Below are positions 24,070 through 31,136 of a DNA stretch of 64,000 bases, in pieces. This DNA is from JBBATK01 sp039810585. GTDB taxonomy: Bacteria > Bacteroidota > Ignavibacteria > Kapaibacteriales > NICIL-2. How positions within the stretch are numbered: position 1 is the first letter of the stretch; the number at the start of each line of letters is the position of its first letter. Below the pieces are notes generated by a model that was not told where the DNA came from, searched no databases, and saw only the letters and a program-made list of their open reading frames with translations. The stretch is taken from positions 32,188 to 96,187 of the forward strand of contig JBDHXF010000006.1 of the NCBI GenBank assembly GCA_039810585.1. Direction: 5' to 3'. The translations under genes and the position numbers were made by a program.

Positions 24070-25310
24070 GAGAACGTCCTCAATGGCTTCATAGATGGCG
24101 CATCATCCTGCATGGTAGCAGGAGTAACGGTAGGAAAGATTGATTCTGCCAAGTCCAAGAGGGACACAAAGAAACTGTGGAGCAACAGCATTGCCGGCGA
24201 ATTTTGCTCAACGATTGTAGAAAAAAGTCGAACGGGGCGGAAAGGCACGTCACCGACGCCATTTTTGTCTAAATCATACCCCGTATATCGATCCCAATAA
24301 TTCCCGTGAAATGTACTGTAAGCGGTATAATCGTTTGTTGCAACATCAAAACTGTTGGAGCTAAAGTTGTTTGAGTCAATCAGATTGTCGACGGAGCTTG
24401 CCATCAATCTCATCGCCCATCCATTTGAGATAAAGTTATTGCGGTAGATATGCATGGATCCACCACTTTCCGCGTAAATACCCGATGAATTGCCCTTGAA
24501 AACATTGTTACAAATCGTTGCGTGGGATATTTCTTTGAGTAAAAGCGCATAGGAAGCGTCGCCAAGATTATCCTCAAATACATTGTCTTTCATCAGAATG
24601 TCGTGTGTATACATCACAGCTACACCAGAACCATTATGATGGAAACGATTCTGTTGATACTCGTTGTGGTGCGAAAACATGAAGTGCAAACCATAACGAA
24701 TATTGCCCTTGCTTTCGTTGTTCATGACTCGAGTGTTGGTCGTAAACTCCAAGTAGATCCCGTCTCTATGTTGATCGACAACATTATTGCGGATCAAATA
24801 GTCATCACAATACCAGCAGTGAATTCCATTCCCGGAAGCACTTTCACTGTTGGCATTACTTTGAATGAAATTGTTACTAATGGTATTGTGCTTACTCTTT
24901 GCTGAGTATATGCCATAGCTGCAGCACAGAATTGTATTCGCATCGATCACACAACCCTCCACAAATTTCAACCTGATCCCCGAGCGCTCGTAGATATAGG
25001 AGTCGCCTGTATGGCAAATGGTAAATCCGCGAATGGTGACATTATTTGAGGTCACTACGATTACCTCACAAGAATCAGCGCCATCAACCGTAACATCGCC
25101 ATCTGCTATTAGTTGAATCGCCTTATCGACAACAATGGTACCTTCACAGTACCACCCTTTATGGACGCGAACAATATCACCCGCCTTTGTATTCTCAAGC
25201 GCACGATGTAGTGGCATTGGAAATACAGGATAGACGTCCACTGTCCTGCTGAAGGAATATTGCGTTGCGCTCAGGAAGAGTAGAATCAGCACGGGAAGTC
25301 GGCACTTCAT
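24066..25310 (-). CDS. nosD: NosD, periplasmic right-handed beta-helix maturation factor
   Basis: 414 residues with signal peptide (LPVLILLFLSATQYSFS). Repeating parallel beta-helix rungs (for example NNVTIRGFTICHTGDS, NTISNNFIQSNANS, NYLIRNNVVDQHRDG-like units) of the NosD/CASH family, preceded by the AIQLIADGDVTVDG-type capping strand. In nos clusters NosD receives copper from NosL and works with NosFY to build CuZ. Length matches the family. The C-terminus holds a hydrophobic helix (MLLLHSFFVSLLDLAESIF). Confidence 0.9.
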   Translation of the reverse strand: MKCRLPVLILLFLSATQYSFSRTVDVYPVFPMPLHRALENTKAGDIVRVHKGWYCEGTIVVDKAIQLIADGDVTVDGADSCEVIVVTSNNVTIRGFTICHTGDSYIYERSGIRLKFVEGCVIDANTILCCSYGIYSAKSKHNTISNNFIQSNANSESASGNGIHCWYCDDYLIRNNVVDQHRDGIYLEFTTNTRVMNNESKGNIRYGLHFMFSHHNEYQQNRFHHNGSGVAVMYTHDILMKDNVFEDNLGDASYALLLKEISHATICNNVFKGNSSGIYAESGGSMHIYRNNFISNGWAMRLMASSVDNLIDSNNFSSNSFDVATNDYTAYSTFHGNYWDRYTGYDLDKNGVGDVPFRPVRLFSTIVEQNSPAMLLLHSFFVSLLDLAESIFPTVTPATMQDDAPSMKPLRTFS

Positions 25311-25362
25311 GTCAATGCGTCATAAATGGATACTTTTAACGTCAGAAATCGACTGAGAATTA

Positions 25363-26436
25363 CTACCAGGTTTTAGCGACAAGCAGTCGTGCGCTATCGA
25401 AATAGTACAACTCACCTCCATTGGTGGCGTGAGAAGCCTCGTATGCCTCTTTCGTGCCATACGCACTCAGGTTTAGGCCCATGGGACTCGGAAGTTTTTC
25501 GGATTTGAGATACCATGCCTTTCGTGCGGCGATAAGATTGCCAGGGTTAGCATAGTCCACTACCCATTCTGTTGCGATATCGTCCGGATCAACTGATTTG
25601 TCTTGCTCGAAGCCAAGCATACATTCAATGCTATCAAACTTGTAGACTTTTGTCTTCTTTGTAATGAGCTCGGCACCAAAGCGTTGGTCTGTAATGGTCA
25701 TTTTACAGTGAGCACATTCCTCGCTACCAAAGTGGATTGCCTCAGCCTTATCTGAGCACGCATTCAGGGCGAAGCACATCCCGAGAAGAGCGACTCCCAC
25801 GAGCCCCTCATTTATTCGAGCGGCGGAACCGCCGCTCGAATTCAACGACACTTGAGCGTTCTTCTTTTGAATCGGTTTCGACTTCCACCAGGTAAAAGCT
25901 CCAAGCGCAAGTGAAACAAACATGAGGTAACCACCAACGCCCGGAAGGGAAAGCGCGTGGAAGTTCAGAAGCTGTTTGCCACCAATCAGTGGTGGTTGAT
26001 AGGTCATGTCCGGGATGCAAATTGCGGCGTGAGGATTGAGATTGTGGCCGTAATCATATTCCCAGTTATAGAAATCTATCATTCCAGCTACTCCCAAAGC
26101 AATAAACACTACCACCCAAGAGAGCAACATCCATCGTTTTCCAAACGCGACAACGGCCAATGCGAGCACAATAAGGGAGGCTACGATTGTTGGCATGTAG
26201 CGCAATTCGGCAATACTGTCAGGTTCAATTCGCTTCATTCCGATGTAGTGGTTGAGGTTATTAATACTAGCCAAATCCTGTTCTTTTTCTCCGACTATTG
26301 TGTTGATGTGGATTCGAAGACCCAAGCCCTCCGGATATTGAGGCGCCTCCAAGTTTATTTGCCATAGTGGGAAGGCGTATAGACCGCAAAGGAGTACAGC
26401 GCTAATTGCAATAAGTATGCGGTGTGTAGTGTTCAT
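25363..26436 (-). CDS. nosL: Fused membrane protein-NosL copper chaperone
   Basis: 357 residues from ATG 26436. N-terminal part (about 1-215): four predicted helices with the segment INLEAPQYPEGLGLRIHIN and LNHYIGMKRIEPDSI, which in Bacteroidota nos clusters is usually its own gene beside nosL (from memory). After a linker comes a second signal-like helix with lipobox LNACS, then the NosL domain: GSEECAHCKMTITDQRF with the Cys-x-x-Cys-x-Met Cu(I) motif, and TKVYKFDSIECMLGF. NosL delivers Cu(I) to NosZ/NosD. The frame is uninterrupted, so this is one polypeptide unless the internal lipobox is cleaved. Lies between nosZ and nosD. Confidence 0.85.
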   Translation of the reverse strand: MNTTHRILIAISAVLLCGLYAFPLWQINLEAPQYPEGLGLRIHINTIVGEKEQDLASINNLNHYIGMKRIEPDSIAELRYMPTIVASLIVLALAVVAFGKRWMLLSWVVVFIALGVAGMIDFYNWEYDYGHNLNPHAAICIPDMTYQPPLIGGKQLLNFHALSLPGVGGYLMFVSLALGAFTWWKSKPIQKKNAQVSLNSSGGSAARINEGLVGVALLGMCFALNACSDKAEAIHFGSEECAHCKMTITDQRFGAELITKKTKVYKFDSIECMLGFEQDKSVDPDDIATEWVVDYANPGNLIAARKAWYLKSEKLPSPMGLNLSAYGTKEAYEASHATNGGELYYFDSARLLVAKTW

Positions 26437-26559
26437 GTGATAACCCGACAATTGGTGAGAAGAATGGTGAATGCACGTGTGTGGCAGCGGCACAATTCTG
26501 AATTCTGCTGCGTGAAGGGAATGCGCCATTCACTGCACATCCCCTTCACTGTGCGCTCG

Positions 26560-28533
26560 TTACTCTTCAAGCTTTGGAGTCGATCCAGTCGACAATGGAA
26601 CGCTTGATCCGGCGGGAGAAACCCGGATGTAGCCTTGCATTTCTTGATGGAGCGCAGAGCAGAAATCTGTGCAGTAAAATGGTTGAATGCCGGCTGTCTT
26701 TGGAGTCCACTTAAGCGTTTGTGTTTCTCCGGGCATTATGAGGAGTTCGGAATTATCTGCGCCGCGGATAGCAAAGCCGTGAGGCACGTCCCAGTCTTGC
26801 TCAAGGTTCGTCACGTGGAAGTACACGACATCACCAACATGCACTCCTTCGATATTGTCCGGTTTGAAGTGCGATCGAATCGAAGTCATATATACATGTA
26901 CTTCATTTCCTTTGCGTTCCACTCTCGCGTCTTTTTCGCCCATCGCCACGAATGGGTGCTTACTCTCTGTCAGCTTGAAACTCTTGACGGAGTTCTTTTC
27001 AAGCAGCGTTGCAGGACACATTTGCGCATAATGTGGCTCTCCTACTGTTGGGAAGTCAAGTAGCAATTTCATTTTGTCTCCACTGATATCGAATAGCTGT
27101 GCGGACTGGCATAGTTCCGGTCCCGTGGGGAGATACCGGTCCTTTGTAATTTTGTTCAGAGCAACCAGATATTTTCCGGTCGGATTTCTGTTATCGCCGC
27201 CAGCCACACATAAGTGACCAATGGAGTAGTACGTAGGCTGTCTGTCCACTACGGAAAAGTCTTTGAGGGACCATTTCACGACTTCCGAACTGACGAACAT
27301 GGATGTGTAGGCAAATCCTTTTCCATCGAATTCCGTATGCAGCGGTCCTAATCCTGGCTTCTTGACTTCGCCGGCCAGGGCGGCTTCGTACTTAATAATT
27401 GGAATGCCATTCACATCGCCTGCGAATTCCTTGTTTTCTATTGCCTTCAAGAGCTTCGTGTACGAGAAGACCGGAATGATAGCTGCCAGCTTACCGCTTG
27501 CTGCTATGTACTCGCCTGTGGGATCTACGTCGCAACCGTGTGGAGATTTTGGCGCAGGAATGAGATACACTAATCCGGGACACTCTTTTGGATCAAGCTG
27601 TATGCATGAGTTTTCCATGGTGGAGTTTGCGCTGTGCGTAGACTCATCATAGTGGTTGTGTGCGTATTGACAAGGAACGGTCTTCCCTTTACCTTGTGCC
27701 ACATACTCCTCGGCTTTTTTCCAATTTATTGCCGCGACAAAGTCCTTGTCGTTTTGGCTTGCATTCACCTCTAGCAAGGTATTTGCCTCCTCGGAGTTAT
27801 AACAACTGAAGAACATCCAACCATGTGACTTATCTTTTCCTGCACATGCTAAGTCGTAGTCAAACGGTGGCATGTTGATTTGAAAGGCGAGCGACATTGT
27901 CCCACTCTTTGGGTCAACTTTCACGAACGATGCACGACCATGGAAATTTTGCTTGTACGAGTCAATCGGCACGTCAGAATTCGATTCGTCTGGTAGTGAG
28001 AAGCGTGATGCGGATACCACATACTCAGTTCCTTGAGTCGTGTACGGCGACCCGTGATTTCCACCTGTGTTTGGAATTTCAATGATTTCGGCAGTGCGGA
28101 ATGTCGACAGATCGATTCGAGCAATACGCGGGGTATTGTTGCAGTTCGCGAAGAGCCATCGACCATCGTCGTTCCCATCTGTTCGACTCAGCTGCAAGTG
28201 GTGCTGGTCATCCCAAGGGATGAACCCTCGCGAGGTCATTAGCATGGGTTTTGTTTCCTCACTGTATCCCCACCCACTCTCTGGATTTTGCGAGAACACA
28301 GGTATAGTGCGAAACAACCGACCGCTTGGAACCCCGTAGACACCAATCTGACCACTAAAACCACCGGACGTAAACAAGTACATTTCGTCATGCTTACCAG
28401 GCGGCACGAAAACTCTCGATGCAGCATCACCATCCGTCATTGCTGTTTTCGAGGATGCCGGACATCCGTTGAAGTTCAGTGCTATCAGAATGATAGCAAC
28501 GACTCCGACCGTTAGACTAACAAGGTATTTCAT
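26560..28533 (-). CDS. nosZ: Nitrous-oxide reductase NosZ, clade II (Sec type)
   Basis: 657 residues. Reduces N2O to N2 in the periplasm. The seven CuZ histidines are visible: HH in DQHHLQLS, GNHGSPY, SPHGCDV, GPLHTEF, SIGHLCV and GEPHYAQ. The C-terminal cupredoxin domain has the CuA set: DVPHGF, then Cys621-x3-Cys625-x3-His629-x2-Met632 (CTDFCSALHQEM). The N-terminus is a Sec-type hydrophobic signal with FNGC (possible lipobox) and no twin-arginine motif, which marks clade II enzymes. GGAG five bases before the ATG. Downstream order nosL-nosD-nosF-nosY and absence of nosR also fit clade II. Confidence 0.96.
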   Translation of the reverse strand: MKYLVSLTVGVVAIILIALNFNGCPASSKTAMTDGDAASRVFVPPGKHDEMYLFTSGGFSGQIGVYGVPSGRLFRTIPVFSQNPESGWGYSEETKPMLMTSRGFIPWDDQHHLQLSRTDGNDDGRWLFANCNNTPRIARIDLSTFRTAEIIEIPNTGGNHGSPYTTQGTEYVVSASRFSLPDESNSDVPIDSYKQNFHGRASFVKVDPKSGTMSLAFQINMPPFDYDLACAGKDKSHGWMFFSCYNSEEANTLLEVNASQNDKDFVAAINWKKAEEYVAQGKGKTVPCQYAHNHYDESTHSANSTMENSCIQLDPKECPGLVYLIPAPKSPHGCDVDPTGEYIAASGKLAAIIPVFSYTKLLKAIENKEFAGDVNGIPIIKYEAALAGEVKKPGLGPLHTEFDGKGFAYTSMFVSSEVVKWSLKDFSVVDRQPTYYSIGHLCVAGGDNRNPTGKYLVALNKITKDRYLPTGPELCQSAQLFDISGDKMKLLLDFPTVGEPHYAQMCPATLLEKNSVKSFKLTESKHPFVAMGEKDARVERKGNEVHVYMTSIRSHFKPDNIEGVHVGDVVYFHVTNLEQDWDVPHGFAIRGADNSELLIMPGETQTLKWTPKTAGIQPFYCTDFCSALHQEMQGYIRVSPAGSSVPLSTGSTPKLEE

Positions 28534-28635
28534 AAATACTCCATGAATTGGAAGATGTGACTTTCGACTACTGCCGTAGTGTGAATGCAGAGTGGTATTC
28601 CCCTGACCGCCTGCATAGTGATTATTTTAGTAATT

Positions 28636-29142
28636 CTAATTTCGTTTTGAGTTATTGGCGTCATATTTCACACCGACTCGGCGTAGGTGTTCAAGTACGC
28701 TACGGGCGTCGTTGGGATCGACTATCATATTGGGCATTTTTAACATGTAGGTTTGCAAAAGGCAGCGTACAGTGTCGTCGTTTTCAACCATCACATCCGT
28801 ATCAAGTATCATATTCATGATGTACTCGGGTGCTCTGCGGTGGGTCACGCCACCTAATCCAGGTCCCACGTAGCGCTGGTCATAACGGTGACAAGCCGTG
28901 CACGTTGTTTGGAAAATTTTTTGTCCCTTATCCGCTAAGGCTCCATCTATAGCGGAATCGAGTTTAACTTCTTTGATTTTATAGTAATTCGGTTTCTCCT
29001 GAACCTGCAGACCCGGTGCCGGTGCGGATGTATCTGCAGTTTTCGTATCTGATGTGTTTTTCTGTGTACACGATTGCATGACAAACAACAGCGTAACAAT
29101 CAAGGCAACCCTACATGAGGTGTGCGTCTCTATGCTTTTCAT
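28636..29142 (-). CDS. Lipoprotein c-type cytochrome, likely electron donor to NosZ
   Basis: 168 residues. Lipobox MQSCTQ, a Thr/Ala/Pro-rich spacer, then a class I cytochrome c domain: Cys81-Thr-Ala-Cys84-His85 haem site, VGPGLGGV, and MLKMPNM providing the axial Met, with a final helix DARSVLEHLRRVG. Lipid-anchored in the periplasm; its place immediately before nosZ, on the same strand about 100 bases upstream, indicates it donates electrons to NosZ, as in other clade II clusters. Two copies of the ATATnnnACTAnnATATC motif precede its start. Confidence 0.9.
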   Translation of the reverse strand: MKSIETHTSCRVALIVTLLFVMQSCTQKNTSDTKTADTSAPAPGLQVQEKPNYYKIKEVKLDSAIDGALADKGQKIFQTTCTACHRYDQRYVGPGLGGVTHRRAPEYIMNMILDTDVMVENDDTVRCLLQTYMLKMPNMIVDPNDARSVLEHLRRVGVKYDANNSKRN

Positions 29143-29165
29143 AAGTCGTATTTTGGTTAATGTGT

Positions 29166-29183
29166 ATATGATACTATCATATC
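29166..29183. promoter_or_regulatory. Candidate Rrf2 operator, site 1 (cytochrome c/nosZ promoter)
   Basis: ATATGATACTATCATATC. The first 17 bases are a perfect palindrome (ATATGATA-C-TATCATAT). It lies 24 bases upstream of the cytochrome start. Matches sites 2 and 3 at fixed spacing as ATAT-n3-ACTA-n2-ATATC. Binding by the adjacent Rrf2 protein is inference. Confidence 0.65.
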
Positions 29184-29236
29184 TAAATATCTTAAAATCT
29201 ATTACTCGACATGTCTTGGTGTGAGCCTTTAATGAT

Positions 29237-29254
29237 ATATAGTACTACAATATC
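29237..29254. promoter_or_regulatory. Candidate Rrf2 operator, site 2
   Basis: ATATAGTACTACAATATC, same pattern as sites 1 and 3, between the rrf2 stop and the cytochrome gene and 71 bases from site 1. Confidence 0.6.
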
Positions 29255-29275
29255 CCATATTGTTACGATGCCCTA

Positions 29276-29737
29276 TCAAGATACCGCAGTCTCTGCTTGG
29301 TGGTGTTTTTTGGCCAGAGCAATCATGTTACCTACAGTTTCTGTTCCGTCGTTAAGAGAATGACTTTTTAACATTGATTGAAACTGACGCTTTTGAATCG
29401 CCCAAGACGAGTGCATGACACAAGGATGATTAGCATCGCATTCGGGAAGCTTCAGTAAGCATTCTGTTTCAAAGCGACTTACATCACCTAATGCAGTCAT
29501 GATATCCCAAATAGAAATATCATCGGCACTCTTGGCAAGTGTGATCCCACCCTTTGTACTTCGAACTGACCTCGTAATTCCATGCTCACTTAAGCGCTGT
29601 AATATCTTTTTCAGAAAGTGATACGGTACACCTAACTCGGAAGCAATTCTGTGAGTTGGCACGAAAGTGCTTGTCTTAACTTCACGAGCTAAGTAGAGGC
29701 TGGCCTGTATACCATATGCGCATGTTAGTGAAAGCAT
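29276..29737 (-). CDS. Rrf2-family regulator with three cysteines, probable Fe-S sensor
   Basis: 153 residues. Winged helix with recognition region HRIASELGVPYHFLKKILQR and the wing TKGGITLAKS, standard for Rrf2. The loop ECLLKLPECDANHPCVMH holds Cys93, Cys100 and Cys106 (spacing x6, x5), close to the Fe-S ligands of NsrR and IscR, so it may sense nitric oxide or oxygen through an iron-sulfur cluster. It heads the nos gene set on the same strand. A motif copy 15 bases before its ATG and two before the cytochrome gene suggest autoregulation and control of nos. NsrR-like or DnrN/IscR-like cannot be told apart here. Confidence 0.88.
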   Translation of the reverse strand: MLSLTCAYGIQASLYLAREVKTSTFVPTHRIASELGVPYHFLKKILQRLSEHGITRSVRSTKGGITLAKSADDISIWDIMTALGDVSRFETECLLKLPECDANHPCVMHSSWAIQKRQFQSMLKSHSLNDGTETVGNMIALAKKHHQAETAVS

Positions 29738-29751
29738 CTACCGAATATATT

Positions 29752-29769
29752 ATATGGGACTAAAATATC
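29752..29769. promoter_or_regulatory. Candidate Rrf2 operator, site 3 (rrf2 promoter)
   Basis: ATATGGGACTAAAATATC, matching sites 1 and 2 at all 13 fixed positions of ATATnnnACTAnnATATC. It ends 32 bases and begins 15 bases upstream of the rrf2 start codon, where a repressor would block transcription. Confidence 0.65.
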
Positions 29770-30350
29770 TCATTACAAATCTAATGAGCGTTGGGTCTAT
29801 TTGCAAATATTTTTTGAAGATCTTTTTTTCTTAAGCAAGATTGAGGCTCAACATGAAAGAGTATCGACGTCAGACAGCCTTGACGTGCACTAAGCACTTG
29901 GGCTCTCCAAATCGACACTCTTGTGCCTGAGATTATTGGGAATTTCTGTCATAAACCCCTAGACGATCTCAAGTGCGCCATGCTGGCAAGGCGAACTCTG
30001 CAGCCTGGAAACAGCTTTTTCGTGTATCTAGCGAAAACTGCAGAAGCAAGCGGAAGTACTTAATAGTTTCAAAGTTGGATAAACTCGCTGTCGGTTATTC
30101 AGACAATGTGAGTTGCACTGAGACACAGCATCGACGCATCTAAGCAGAATCCTTCGTGGCCGTGTCGGTCAGCTTCCTAAGCACATTGCCGGTACTCGCT
30201 CGACATGGTGTTCCGCAGAGGTAAAGTTAGCCGGATTAGCCATGGCAAACTCACCAAAGCCGACCTCGTGCGCGAAGTAAACCGCTAAACCCATTATCGA
30301 CAAGAAACAACCCATCAAATTTTCGCGATGAACTCAGAATTTTACAGTGT
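29770..30350. other. Gene-poor region right of the nos cluster
   Basis: About 580 bases with no intact gene on either strand. It begins with the A+T-rich upstream region of rrf2. The only recognisable piece is a short HU-like fragment (30241-30288). Stop codons are scattered in all frames, which suggests decayed sequence. Confidence 0.5.
30241..30288 (+). pseudogene. Possible remnant of an HU-family DNA-binding gene
   Basis: One frame reads HGKLTKADLVREVNR then a stop. GKLTKADLVREVNR looks like the first helix of HU/IHF proteins. The ATG at 30242 is one base out of frame with it, as if a G had been lost from ATGGGC. Only about 14 residues support the call. Confidence 0.3.
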
Positions 30351-30517
30351 AGCGAGTCACTCGCTCCCCCTCACGATCAATTCCCCAAAAACAGAAAAAC
30401 CCCCAATCGCTGCAAAAACGAAAGGGAGTAGTTGCTTTTTCCACCACTTTATCCACATTTTGGACTGAAAGCGGTTCCCGAGTGGGTGGCTCACCACCTC
30501 GATGCTTATGTGGAAAT
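30351..30517. repeat. 167-bp direct repeat, right copy flanking the nos island
   Basis: Partner of 19456-19622 in the same orientation, with palindrome AGCGAGTCACTCGCT (30351-30365), the exact nonamer TTATCCACA (30449-30457) and the half-hairpin CGAGTGGGTGGCTCAC. The two copies are about 10.9 kb apart and enclose the nos genes, nnrS, fasciclin and rrf2. Confidence 0.9.
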
Positions 30518-30663
30518 CGACGCGTCGCTAATGAACCAAAACACTGCCTTCGTTGCTCCTCCTTATACCATCCGCTGATAACCTGCCAGGACGCTCGAAA
30601 AACGCCTCATCCCGGAACTGTTGTTCCTCAAAGCGTCGATCCGATCTGAAAGACCGATGTACG

Positions 30664-30811
30664 TTATCCACAGGTTGTCCACAATTGCCGTTTTTGGTGA
30701 GAGGCTCAGTGTGACCGAACAGTGACTGGTTCATTCGATCTAAGCTGAGCGTTTACATTAACATAAAGGTATAGGCGGCTGAGTTTCAAAAGGTGTAGCG
30801 AGTGACTCGCT
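30664..30811. repeat. Composite DnaA-box/palindrome repeat, copy 1
   Basis: Starts TTATCCACA (30664-30672), then TTGTCCACA (30675-30683), and ends with the palindrome AGCGAGTGACTCGCT (30797-30811) 133 bases on. The segment around ACGTTATCCACA, CCGTT and GAGAG is shared with 34502-34655, where the two landmarks are 132 bases apart. The following bases to about 31040 show a weak minus-strand frame (30811-31041) that I do not accept as a gene. Confidence 0.65.
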
Positions 30812-30964
30812 TATGCCTGAACGGCTTCCGTTCGTTGGGCTTTTCCGTGGCTTTCTTTAACATAAACGGACGGAAATGTCTCGCGCAATTGCTTCGAATT
30901 GTCTGATCCTTGATTATTGTGTAACGGTATGTTCACGCTAAGCCCATACTCGCCGCATTCGTTT

Positions 30965-30988
30965 GCGCGAAGCGCGAACGAATTAAAT
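30965..30988. repeat. Short GC-palindrome + ACGAATTAAAT repeat
   Basis: GCGCGAAGCGCG followed by AACGAATTAAAT. Related copies: 51184-51208 (GCGCGAAGCGCG + CACGAATTGAAAT), 1955-1980 (on the complement: TGCGCTGCGCGCA + TACGAATTGAAAT) and, more loosely, 9353-9378. All lie just outside genes. Confidence 0.5.
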
Positions 30989-31048
30989 GGGCTTTTAATA
31001 TGCTGTTTCATGTGACAGCCTACCGAGTTCATCTGCCTCACACAGACA

Positions 31049-31076
31049 AATGCCCCACTCGAATGAGTGAGGCATT
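31049..31076. terminator. Hairpin downstream of the alkaline phosphatase gene
   Basis: 12-bp stem (AATGCCCCACTC with GAGTGAGGCATT, one mismatch), four-base loop. It lies about 60 bases past the phosphatase stop on the minus strand but only a short T-run (TTT) follows, so termination strength is uncertain. Confidence 0.5.
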
Positions 31077-31136
31077 GGAAGTTGGGTCTTGTGAGATATG
31101 GTTTCGCTCTCGCAGGCGAAAGTATCTGAGCTGTGC

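Noticed and set aside
28616..28642. Possible fourth copy of the Rrf2 motif between cytochrome c and nosZ
   Set aside because: Only TAGT and general A+T richness match; the flanking ATAT/GATAT positions fail.
19456..30517. Composite transposon
   Set aside because: The flanking repeats are non-coding, without transposase, terminal inverted repeats or target duplications that I can see.
30528..30734. 68-codon minus-strand frame, similar in part to one at 34401-34589
   Set aside because: The similarity comes from the shared DnaA-box repeat (ACGTTATCCACA read as VDNV), not from a protein family.
30811..31041. 76-codon minus-strand frame
   Set aside because: Overlaps repeat sequence on both sides; no ribosome site and no recognised motif.
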